From the NCBI GenBank assembly GCA_002348825.1, contig DEBN01000065.1, positions 3,223-12,203 on the forward strand: a stretch of DNA of 8,981 bases, read 5' to 3'. Source of the stretch: Gammaproteobacteria bacterium UBA2955. Its GTDB lineage: Bacteria; Pseudomonadota; Gammaproteobacteria; Pseudomonadales; Azotimanducaceae. Shown piece after piece: positions 1 to 6,633 of this stretch. Made by a program: the position numbers and the translations under genes. The notes below the pieces were generated by a model, which was given only the letters and a program-made list of their open reading frames with translations, was not told the DNA's origin and searched no databases. Each line of letters starts with the position of its first letter. Position 1 is the first letter of the stretch.

Positions 1-148
1 ATGCTCGGCCAGAAAAACCAAAGTTACCGCCGTCCGGTCGGCACATTTCCAAGAAAAACTGCTGCACTTTCGCCAGTCAACATTGAATTTTTAGGGTCGA
101 AGCGACTAGGGTAAGCGCTGAATTTTTTATCCAAATCTGGGAACTATC
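1..148. other. Leader region upstream of the monooxygenase; no confident gene
   Basis: Frame 1 is open from the window edge to a TAA at 112-114. It could be the last 37 codons of an upstream plus-strand gene or chance; the peptide resembles nothing I recognise. The stretch from 84 to 148 is AT-richer and must hold the promoter and leader of the monooxygenase gene. A weak TTGAAT (83-88) with TAGGGT (107-112) at an 18-bp spacer is the best sigma70-like pair I see, but the -10 box matches the consensus poorly. TAGGGT also occurs at 92-97, making a short direct repeat around the small palindrome GTCG-AAG-CGAC. No strong terminator is visible. Confidence 0.3.
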
Positions 149-1705
149 ATGGAACACAAATTCGACGTTGCAATCATCGGCTGCGGGTTTTCCGGCCTAC
201 TCTGTGCGAACTTTTTGCGCGAGGCCGGGGTAGAAAATTTCTGCGTCCTTGAGATGGGCGCGGGACTTGGTGGCGTATGGAGCCATGGCGGTGTTGGCGG
301 CTATCCTGGAGCCGCATGTGATGTCCCGTCCTATACCTACCTGCCGTTCCTCGACAGGACCGGTTTTATCCCATCAAAGAAATACGTTAACCAAAGTGAA
401 ATAGCAGATTACGCGAACTTACTTGCCGACCACTGCAAAATTCGTGAGCACATTCGCTTTTCACGCAAAGTATTGGACGTTGAATACCGCGACACAGCCA
501 CTTGGCAGCTCAACACTTGGGACACAAAAAATGCATGCGCAGCAGAGCAGATACTCGCTGCGCACGTGGTCTGTGCCAATGGCCCCCTATCGAGTCCGCG
601 CATGCCAGAGATTGCGGGGGTGGACACGTTTGGCGGTGCCAGCTTCCACACCGCAAAGTGGAACTACGATGTAGATCTAAAGGGTAAGCACGTAGGCATT
701 ATCGGCACCGGCGCTTCTGCAGCTCAGGTCATCACGTCTATTGTGGATGACGTTGCAGCTCTGACGGTATTTCAACGCACGCCGACCTGGGCAATGCCTC
801 GTGACGACGAACCCACACCACCCGCAATCAAAGATGCTTTTAAGGCCGGCGGCTACAGTGAAAAATTGCGCCATGTCGACTGGAAAGGCGAACTGCCACC
901 AGACCCGGATGCGCTATTCACGTTTGAAATGCTGCACGATGAACAGCAAAACGCGGCCATTTGCGACGGCATTGCCCGGCGCATTCGCAAAGAGGTAGAG
1001 GATCCGGACCTGGCCGCATTACTGACGCCTGATTACCCGTTCTTCTGCAAACGAGTGTTGTTTATAGACGACTACTACAGCAGCTTTAATAAGGCCCATG
1101 TGAAACTGGTCAATGACCCCGGTGGTGTGGTGGCTGTGAACGAGACCGGCGTCACCATGGCCAGCGGTGAGCAACATGAGGTCGAGGTGCTCATCTTTGC
1201 CACCGGCTTCGACAGTAACCACATTCCGTTTCCGGTCACCGGCCGCGACAATAAGAGCTTAGCGGACGAATTTGGCGCGAATGCTGACAACAACTTCCAA
1301 ATGACTCGTCCAAAATCGCTGTGGGGCATGCACGTTGCGAACATGCCAAACTTTTACATGATGATCGGCCCACAAAGCCTCAATCCGGTTACAAATGTAA
1401 CGCTGTTATGCGAGGAACAAGCCAAGTACATCGCCAATTTAGTCACCTCTATGCGCAGTAACGGTCACCAAGAGGTGGAACCCACAGCGGATGCGATCCG
1501 TGACTGGACCGAGCGCTGCAAAAGCAGCTCCGAGGGCAAGGTATGGCTACGCTGCAATAACTGGTACATGAAAAGCACCAAGACCGATGAAAATGCCGGG
1601 CGTGAACGCAGTCAGGGTATGTGGATGGAGTCCTACGAGGACTATCTAAAGCACTTGCTCGGCGCCGAGGGCGGCGGCACCGACAAACTGCTGAGTTTTT
1701 CGTAA
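149..1705 (+). CDS. Flavin-containing monooxygenase, Baeyer-Villiger type
   Basis: This 518-residue protein is probably a soluble FAD- and NADPH-dependent class B monooxygenase, which inserts one oxygen of O2 into a ketone to give an ester or lactone. Seen: an N-terminal FAD Rossmann motif GCGFSG (11-16), the GGxW...YPGAACD segment (41-58), the Baeyer-Villiger fingerprint FxGxxxHxxxW complete as FGGASFHTAKW (161-171, His167), a second dinucleotide motif GTGASA (186-191) for NADPH, and the late ATGFD motif (351-355). The C-terminal NNWYMKS stretch matches the S/N-WY region near the end of cyclohexanone and hydroxyacetophenone monooxygenases. Length is normal for the family (about 500-550). The ATG follows a modest GGGA about 8 bp upstream, and the Rossmann strand begins at once, so the start is well placed. 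The loop between Trp44 and Tyr52 has seven residues, where the usual motif has four. The gene stands alone on its strand. The substrate cannot be read from sequence; N- or S-oxygenation is possible. Confidence 0.9.
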   Translation: MEHKFDVAIIGCGFSGLLCANFLREAGVENFCVLEMGAGLGGVWSHGGVGGYPGAACDVPSYTYLPFLDRTGFIPSKKYVNQSEIADYANLLADHCKIREHIRFSRKVLDVEYRDTATWQLNTWDTKNACAAEQILAAHVVCANGPLSSPRMPEIAGVDTFGGASFHTAKWNYDVDLKGKHVGIIGTGASAAQVITSIVDDVAALTVFQRTPTWAMPRDDEPTPPAIKDAFKAGGYSEKLRHVDWKGELPPDPDALFTFEMLHDEQQNAAICDGIARRIRKEVEDPDLAALLTPDYPFFCKRVLFIDDYYSSFNKAHVKLVNDPGGVVAVNETGVTMASGEQHEVEVLIFATGFDSNHIPFPVTGRDNKSLADEFGANADNNFQMTRPKSLWGMHVANMPNFYMMIGPQSLNPVTNVTLLCEEQAKYIANLVTSMRSNGHQEVEPTADAIRDWTERCKSSSEGKVWLRCNNWYMKSTKTDENAGRERSQGMWMESYEDYLKHLLGAEGGGTDKLLSFS

Positions 1706-1731
1706 AGCGGCCGCTAAGCAGAGCGACTCGG

Positions 1732-2793
1732 TTAGCTGCGCTGCGCTCGCCGCTGGCGCACCGCAGCGGCGAGAGTCTGCAACAACGGCTCGGTATCCCG
1801 CCACGCCACGCAGGCGTCGGTAATACTCTGTCCATAGGTCAGCGATTCAACATCGCTCACGTCCTGGCGTCCTTCTTCGAGATTACTCTCGATCATGATG
1901 CCGAAGATGTCGTCGTTGCCACGCCCAATTTGGGTCGCTATGTCCTGCACAACGTCGATCTGCCGCGCCGGCACTTTACGACTGTTGGCGTGACTGGCGT
2001 CGATCATAATACGCGCCGGCAACCCGGATTTAGTCAACATAGTCGAAGTGTCTTGCACTGAAAACATGTCGTAATTTGCCTGCTTACCGCCCCGCAAAAT
2101 GACGTGGCAGTCTGCATTGCCCGCAGTCTGGAAAATGGCGGAACGCCCCTGCTTAGTTACGGATAGAAAGTGATGGGACTGGGACGCTGAGCGGATGGCG
2201 TCCACTGCCACTTGAATATCGCCGTCGGTTGCATTCTTGAACCCCACGGGGCAAGACAATCCGGAAGCCAATTCTCGGTGAGTCTGGCTTTCCGTAGTGC
2301 GCGCGCCAATCGCACCCCAAGACACCAGATCCGCCAGATACTGAGGACTTATTAGGTCCAAATATTCAGTGCCGGCGGCCAAGCCCTGATCGGCCAACTG
2401 AGCGAGCAGCCCTCGCGCCAGTTTCAGCCCTTTATTAATCTGAAAGGTATCGTTCAAATCGGGGTCATTAATCAGGCCTTTCCAACCGACCGTGGTGCGA
2501 GGCTTTTCAAAATAAACCCGCATCACCACACAGAGATCGTCGACCAGTGTCTCTGCTACGGCCTTCAACAAGCCCGCATATTCGAGGGCTGCGTTCGTGT
2601 CATGAATCGAACAGGGCCCCACAACTACAACCAAGCGGTCATCCTCACCCGCGAGTATCCGATGGATAGATTTCCGCGCCTCCGAGACCGTTGCAATTCC
2701 AGCAGGCGTCGGCGGCATTTCTTTGATCAACGCCTCTGGCTCTATCAGCTCGGTAATCGAACCAATCCGCAGATCATCGGTGCCCATCGACAT
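1732..2793 (-). CDS. aroG: 3-deoxy-7-phosphoheptulonate (DAHP) synthase, class I, AroG-like
   Basis: Cytoplasmic enzyme that condenses phosphoenolpyruvate with erythrose 4-phosphate, the first step of the shikimate pathway. With the start at 2793 the protein has 353 residues and numbers exactly like E. coli AroG (350): Cys61 in GPCSIHD, Arg92, Lys97 and Arg99 in MRVYFEKPRTTVGWKG, Glu143, Arg165 in GARTTES, Lys186 in VGFKN, Arg234 in LRGG, His268 in DASHAN, Glu302 and Asp326. All known metal- and substrate-binding residues are present. The N-terminal DDLRI and Asp146, Pro150, Gln151, Ser180, Phe209 and Ser211 match the phenylalanine-sensitive enzyme more than the tyrosine-sensitive AroF, so feedback inhibition by Phe is likely (inference). 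An upstream in-frame ATG at 2823 would add ten residues without AroG counterpart; the ATG at 2793 has its own ribosome site and is preferred. It is last of three minus-strand genes and converges on the monooxygenase with a 26-bp gap. Confidence 0.96.
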   Translation of the reverse strand: MSMGTDDLRIGSITELIEPEALIKEMPPTPAGIATVSEARKSIHRILAGEDDRLVVVVGPCSIHDTNAALEYAGLLKAVAETLVDDLCVVMRVYFEKPRTTVGWKGLINDPDLNDTFQINKGLKLARGLLAQLADQGLAAGTEYLDLISPQYLADLVSWGAIGARTTESQTHRELASGLSCPVGFKNATDGDIQVAVDAIRSASQSHHFLSVTKQGRSAIFQTAGNADCHVILRGGKQANYDMFSVQDTSTMLTKSGLPARIMIDASHANSRKVPARQIDVVQDIATQIGRGNDDIFGIMIESNLEEGRQDVSDVESLTYGQSITDACVAWRDTEPLLQTLAAAVRQRRAQRS

Positions 2794-2797
2794 AGTG

Positions 2798-2806
2798 TCC
2801 CCTTTT
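2798..2806 (-). promoter_or_regulatory. Ribosome binding site that decides the DAHP synthase start
   Basis: On the minus strand this reads AAAAGGGGA, four bases before the ATG at 2793. It supports translation from 2793 over the longer frame that opens at 2823, because in the longer reading this purine tract would lie inside the gene. Confidence 0.6.
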
Positions 2807-2865
2807 CCCAAATCGCCGTTCAAACACGAAGGCTAACACGCCATAACCCGCGACATCAGGGCTGA

Positions 2866-3666
2866 TTACTGTTCATGTTCGTAACTCCGCACTGTTTGAA
2901 ACGCCACTCGCTGCAGGTCACGGGCAACTTTCGGGTCCAAGCCGCCATGATAAATCAGCCCTTCGGGGTTACGTCCGGTGAGCGCAGCATAAACCGTGCA
3001 CGCCGCAAGGTACGTGCCGGCCACACTCGGGTGCTTCACGGTATCGTCAAAAACCGGGACGCCCGCTTCGAACCGCAACAGGTCCGCAGAATATAAGTTA
3101 ACCGCAAGCGACTCGGCTGCGGCGGCAAAGGCCAAACCAACCGGAATCACCTTGGCACCGAGCGCTTTACCTCTGTCGCTGTAGGCCTTTGCCAGCTCAG
3201 CTGTCATTTCAGACCGGCCGGCATACGCCCAGGTCATCATCAATATCGGCACAGCCCCATAGGACCGCGCAATGTCGCTGAGTGCATCAGAGGCAGACAC
3301 AAATCGTTTCCATTGGACGATGGGGCCATTGCTGTAGTCGTGCATTACAACAGCATCCCAAGGGTCATTGATTAGCGCGCTGCGCAAAGCCGCCGGGTGC
3401 TCCCATAGACCAGATCCCGAGTACGTCATCATGCGCAGCTCATTGCGACCGGCTTCGTGCAAATTAGCAGCGCGCAACAAATCCCCGTAATGCTTGTGTA
3501 AGCCGTTGTTGTAGTAAGTGAAACTATTACCGACAAATAATATCTTTTCAGGGTAATCACCGGGCAGAGCCGTCCCGGCAGATTGCTTCGACACCGCGGC
3601 CAGCGCCCCGCTGCCACTGCAACAAAACAGCCAAAAGATGAATATCTTTACGACTTCGAACCTCAT
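2866..3666 (-). CDS. Exported SGNH/GDSL-type hydrolase-like protein
   Basis: A 266-residue protein with an N-terminal signal peptide: Arg2 and Lys7, a hydrophobic core (8-16) and a likely signal peptidase I site after ALA at 21-23, so it probably works in the periplasm or outside the cell. The mature part starts with the SGNH block I form ILFVGNSFT (42-50), placing the nucleophile at Ser48. A YSGSG turn (82-86) and VVMHDYSNGP (106-115) fit the oxyanion-hole region, although the textbook GxND block is not recognisable. Near the C-terminus DDTVKHPS (207-214) supplies the Asp/His pair with His212, followed by GTYLAACTVYAAL, typical of this family. Such proteins deacylate esters or act on acetylated sugars; the substrate here is unknown. 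The ATG at 3666 has only a weak GAGA site. It lies 80 bp after the membrane protein gene and 72 bp before the DAHP synthase, so co-transcription is possible but not tight. Confidence 0.72.
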   Translation of the reverse strand: MRFEVVKIFIFWLFCCSGSGALAAVSKQSAGTALPGDYPEKILFVGNSFTYYNNGLHKHYGDLLRAANLHEAGRNELRMMTYSGSGLWEHPAALRSALINDPWDAVVMHDYSNGPIVQWKRFVSASDALSDIARSYGAVPILMMTWAYAGRSEMTAELAKAYSDRGKALGAKVIPVGLAFAAAAESLAVNLYSADLLRFEAGVPVFDDTVKHPSVAGTYLAACTVYAALTGRNPEGLIYHGGLDPKVARDLQRVAFQTVRSYEHEQ

Positions 3667-3717
3667 CGCGATATCTCTTTAGTGCCAAAACCGCTTGATG
3701 CACCCAGTGCGATTAGG

Positions 3718-3756
3718 CGGCCATTAAACTGCGCTGGCATGCCGGTTTAACTGCCG
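3718..3756. repeat. Imperfect inverted repeat at the end of the membrane protein gene
   Basis: The arms CGGCCATTAAAC (3718-3729) and GTTTAACTGCCG (3745-3756) pair with two central mismatches around a 15-base loop, and the loop holds the small palindrome GGCATGCC. The right arm overlaps the TAA stop of the minus-strand membrane protein gene. It could attenuate transcription before the SGNH gene. It lacks a clear uridine run, so I do not call it an intrinsic terminator. Confidence 0.3.
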
Positions 3757-4718
3757 AATAAATCGCGCTGCGCGCGTCGCCAGAACAACAAGCCAATCGC
3801 AGCGTTAAACAAAATAAAGAAGTTGTGCTGCACAAACCCGAACGCAGCCATCTGACCCTCATTCTCGGGAAACAGCACCACCCAGAAAGTGATGGCCGCT
3901 GCGCGCATGGGCGTCGGCACCGCGGCAGCGAAAAAAATCACCGGTAAGAACGGCAGCAAGCCCAGCACACTGGCCTCGACGCCAAATAAATTGAGCGCCG
4001 TAGCGTAGACCACTACCGCGGCCAGTAACGCCGGCGATCGAAGCAGGAAAAAAGCAAAATAGTGCCACGGCCGTGCGGCTTTGAAGGCGTGAAATATCGG
4101 TTTATCGCGAAGCGTATTATGCGGTAACAATTTGCCACGGAAAAACGCTATCCACAGCACCAGAATTATCGCACCACCGGCACCCAACCAAGGCACTAAA
4201 CCAAACGCAGCAGGCAGATCGTCGCCACTGAACGCATAGCCGACACTGGCCCAGACCAGCAAGTAGAAAACCTCGCAGAACATAATGAACAACATCACCG
4301 AACCGACTTCCCAGCCTGGGACTTGATGGCGTCGGTGCAGGTACCATGCCATGCCGCCTTTGCCCACTTGTTCGTTGAAGAGTGAGACTATGTAGGCGCT
4401 GGCACGCACCGGCAGAATATCGCGATAGCGAATGTCGGTGATAAACCAGTTCAGCGCGCGGCTTACGACCAAGGTATCAATGCCGAAATAAAAGAGCGAA
4501 TATCCCACCATAATCAACAGCCATGCGCCCCACTCCACAGTGGCGAAAACCTGCCCCATGTAGGCAGCTAGAGTCAGGCCCTCACGCGTGGCCGCGCCGT
4601 TCAGACGAAAATACAGATAACCGAAGCAGAGCACTGTAATCGCTGCGAAGATCACTCGCCCGAGCGTGCCACCTTTTTTGCTACCCGGGACCTGAGTTTG
4701 CGTATCGTCTGTTGTCAC
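3747..4718 (-). CDS. Multispanning inner-membrane protein, possibly LPG-synthase-TM/UPF0104-like
   Basis: A 323-residue hydrophobic protein with a short polar N-terminus (1-18) and about seven or eight predicted membrane segments, roughly 19-37, 64-86, 101-118, 138-163, 172-195, 215-240, 245-275 and 290-313. The segment YIVSLFNEQVGKGGMAWYL (109-127) and the late VPTPMRAAAITFW resemble the conserved GKG and proline/glycine-rich helices of the lysylphosphatidylglycerol synthetase/flippase transmembrane family (PF03706, UPF0104). That would suggest lipid handling, but this is recognition by eye and the family call is tentative. Translation starts at a GTG, with AGGTG four bases upstream on the minus strand; the next in-frame ATG is residue 54, inside the conserved part, so GTG is the better choice. 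It is the first gene of the minus-strand block and diverges from the acyl-CoA synthetase across 324 bp. Confidence 0.6.
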   Translation of the reverse strand: MTTDDTQTQVPGSKKGGTLGRVIFAAITVLCFGYLYFRLNGAATREGLTLAAYMGQVFATVEWGAWLLIMVGYSLFYFGIDTLVVSRALNWFITDIRYRDILPVRASAYIVSLFNEQVGKGGMAWYLHRRHQVPGWEVGSVMLFIMFCEVFYLLVWASVGYAFSGDDLPAAFGLVPWLGAGGAIILVLWIAFFRGKLLPHNTLRDKPIFHAFKAARPWHYFAFFLLRSPALLAAVVVYATALNLFGVEASVLGLLPFLPVIFFAAAVPTPMRAAAITFWVVLFPENEGQMAAFGFVQHNFFILFNAAIGLLFWRRAQRDLFGS

Positions 4719-5042
4719 GCGACACCTGTGTTCTGAAAGTTGTCGCCACTTTACCTAAATCTGCCCTTTTTGCAGCGCCTGTTTTCTCCAGACCTGCTCT
4801 GCGACAACGGCGACATCCACCAGACGCGGAATATTATCAGCTGGGTCGCCATGAGGTATTCTCCTGATCGCGACAGCGCGCCTGGATCATGAGAAAAGTG
4901 ACATCTGCTGGAACCACACAGGCGTTTAGCGATCTTGCTGAAGACACTGCGGCTGCCCCTGCAAAAAACGCGATGGCCAAGCAATGAAACTTAAGCCGGC
5001 GTGTTAATCTATCCTACTCGAGCTTTTTAGGGAGGAGCGCCT
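4719..5042. promoter_or_regulatory. Divergent intergenic region, 324 bp, with presumed promoters for both gene blocks
   Basis: This gap separates the minus-strand membrane protein gene from the plus-strand acyl-CoA synthetase cluster, so outward promoters for both should lie here. I cannot pick a convincing sigma70 pair; TTAATCT/TATCCT near 5004-5014 is the best -10-like stretch toward the cluster. Two very short frames are present: a plus-strand 32-residue frame at 4889-4987 (Ala-rich, weak ribosome site) and a minus-strand 33-residue frame at 4751-4852 behind a good AGGAGAA. Neither is convincing enough to call a gene. An 8-bp inverted pair, GTTGTCGC (4739-4746) and GCGACAAC (4801-4808), is also present. 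No RNA gene or riboswitch is evident. Confidence 0.5.
5029..5037 (+). promoter_or_regulatory. Strong ribosome binding site of the acyl-CoA synthetase
   Basis: AGGGAGGAG lies five bases before the ATG at 5043. It is the closest to the full anti-Shine-Dalgarno complement in the window, fixes the start of the first cluster gene and suggests efficient translation. Confidence 0.75.
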
Positions 5043-6599
5043 ATGTACCCAGGAATCCACGCCGCGGCAAATCCACAGCGGGCCGCATTCATCATGGCCA
5101 ACAGTGGTCTGGAGGTCAGCTACGCGGAATTCGAGGCGCGCAGCAATCGACTCGCGCATCTGCTGCGAGACCAGGGCCTCGTGCATGGCGACCACTACTC
5201 GGTGTTTATGGAGAATAACGACCGCTACCTGGAGTCCTGCGCTGCCGGCGAACGCACAGGTCTCTATTACACCTGCATCAACTCTTATCTAACAGCCGAT
5301 GAAGTTGCCTACATTATCCAGAATTCGGAATCGCAGATCCTGATCACGAGCCGAGCAAAACAAGAAGTTGCCCTAGCCGCGGCTGCACAGTGCCCAGAGT
5401 TAAGCCTGATTCTGATCGTAGATGCTGATTCGACCAGCCTGCCGGCCAACTGTCGCGACTTTGCAGAGGCTTGCGCCGAGCACCCGGATAGCCCGATCGC
5501 AGACGAACAGCTTGGCACATCCATGCTGTATTCCTCCGGCACCACAGGGCGGCCCAAAGGCATCATTCGACCCTTACCTGTGCAGCCACCAGCAGAATCC
5601 CTGCCGATTTTTCAATTTCTCGGCCAGCTCTGGGGCTACCAGGAGGATATGGTGTATCTGTCTCCGGCACCGCTGTATCACTCCGCACCCCAAGCCGCGG
5701 TGAATTTGGCACTGCGTATCGGTGGCACCGTAGTCATCATGGAGCGCTTTGACGCGCTGGAGTATCTGGCTCTAATTGAGCGCTACCAGGTTTCGCATTC
5801 GCAACTTGTCCCGACCATGTTCAGCCGCATGCTGAAACTGCCCGAGGAAGATCGCAACAAATACAATCTGTCCTCATTGCGCATAGCAGTACACGCTGCA
5901 GCACCCTGTCCAGTGATGGTCAAAGAGCAAATGATCGACTGGTGGGGACCGATCATTCATGAATACTACGGGGCCACCGAGGGTCTCGGATTTGCGGCCT
6001 GCAACACCGAGGAATGGCTGGCGCATAAAGGCACTGTGGGCAAAATTGTGCTCGGTGAGTTGGCGGTGCTGGATGACGACATGCAACCGGTACCTATGGG
6101 TGAGCCCGGCACCTTATGGTTCCAGACCGCAACTGAATTCAGCTACCACAACGATCCGGAAAAAACCGCTGAATCCACATCGGCCGACGGCAGCATGACC
6201 ACCGTGGGCGATGTAGGTTATGTCGACGCCGACGGATTCCTATATCTGACCGACCGCAAAACCTTCATGATCATTTCCGGCGGCGTCAACATTTACCCCC
6301 AAGAGTGCGAGGACTTATTAATCTCTCACCCTAAGGTCGAAGACGCTGCGGTATTCGGCGTTCCCAATACCGACCTGGGCGAAGAGGTCAAAGCTGTGGT
6401 GCAAACGGCCACAGGCATTACCGGGGATGACGCGCTTACCGAGGAACTTCTGGTTTACTTGAGCGAGCACTTGTCTCGACAAAAAATTCCGCGCTCGGTG
6501 GACTACGTTACCGAAATGCCACGATTGCCCACAGGAAAACTGTACAAGCGCCTGCTCCGCGATAAATATTGGGGCGACGGCCAATCGCGCATCGTGTAG
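5043..6599 (+). CDS. AMP-forming acyl-CoA synthetase (ANL superfamily)
   Basis: A 518-residue cytoplasmic ligase that should activate a carboxylic acid with ATP to an acyl-adenylate and then to the CoA thioester. All key ANL motifs are present: the phosphate-binding loop YSSGTTGRPKG (163-173), the adenine-binding YYGATEG (308-314), the ribose-binding Asp390 in TVGDVGY, the hinge region YLTDR, the GGVNIYPQE segment that contacts CoA, and the adenylation lysine Lys499 in PTGKLYKR. The protein is therefore expected to be active. Its opening MYPGIHAAANPQ resembles a group of acyl-CoA synthetases common in actinobacteria and lipid- or steroid-degrading proteobacteria (FadD-like), but the acid it uses cannot be read from the sequence. 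It is the first gene of the plus-strand cluster, 34 bp before the hydrolase. Benzoate or coumarate ligase activity are alternatives to a fatty-acid role. Confidence 0.92.
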   Translation: MYPGIHAAANPQRAAFIMANSGLEVSYAEFEARSNRLAHLLRDQGLVHGDHYSVFMENNDRYLESCAAGERTGLYYTCINSYLTADEVAYIIQNSESQILITSRAKQEVALAAAAQCPELSLILIVDADSTSLPANCRDFAEACAEHPDSPIADEQLGTSMLYSSGTTGRPKGIIRPLPVQPPAESLPIFQFLGQLWGYQEDMVYLSPAPLYHSAPQAAVNLALRIGGTVVIMERFDALEYLALIERYQVSHSQLVPTMFSRMLKLPEEDRNKYNLSSLRIAVHAAAPCPVMVKEQMIDWWGPIIHEYYGATEGLGFAACNTEEWLAHKGTVGKIVLGELAVLDDDMQPVPMGEPGTLWFQTATEFSYHNDPEKTAESTSADGSMTTVGDVGYVDADGFLYLTDRKTFMIISGGVNIYPQECEDLLISHPKVEDAAVFGVPNTDLGEEVKAVVQTATGITGDDALTEELLVYLSEHLSRQKIPRSVDYVTEMPRLPTGKLYKRLLRDKYWGDGQSRIV

Positions 6600-6633
6600 G
6601 CGAGATGAATCAGAATTCGACAAGGGCAGAGCA

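Noticed and set aside
92..112. TAGGGT direct repeat with an internal GTCG/CGAC pair, as an operator
   Set aside because: Too short to distinguish from chance and no regulator gene is nearby.
1706..1715. Perfect 10-bp palindrome AGCGGCCGCT after the monooxygenase stop, as a terminator
   Set aside because: It has no loop and no T-run; GC-rich palindromes of this size are common by chance.
1449..1835. 128-codon minus-strand open frame at the convergent gene ends
   Set aside because: Antisense to the monooxygenase C-terminus and overlapping the DAHP synthase in another frame, with shadow-like Cys/Arg/Ser-rich composition.
1621..2061. 146-codon plus-strand open frame across the monooxygenase end and the DAHP synthase 3' end
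   Set aside because: It is antisense to the strongly supported DAHP synthase and out of frame with the monooxygenase; its translation is Arg/His-rich and resembles nothing.
2794..2823. Longer N-terminus for the DAHP synthase starting at 2823
   Set aside because: The extra ten residues have no counterpart in AroG, and a ribosome site precedes the ATG at 2793, where numbering becomes identical to AroG.
4739..4808. 8-bp inverted pair GTTGTCGC/GCGACAAC as a regulator site or hairpin
   Set aside because: The arms are 54 bp apart and short, which is expected by chance in this much sequence.
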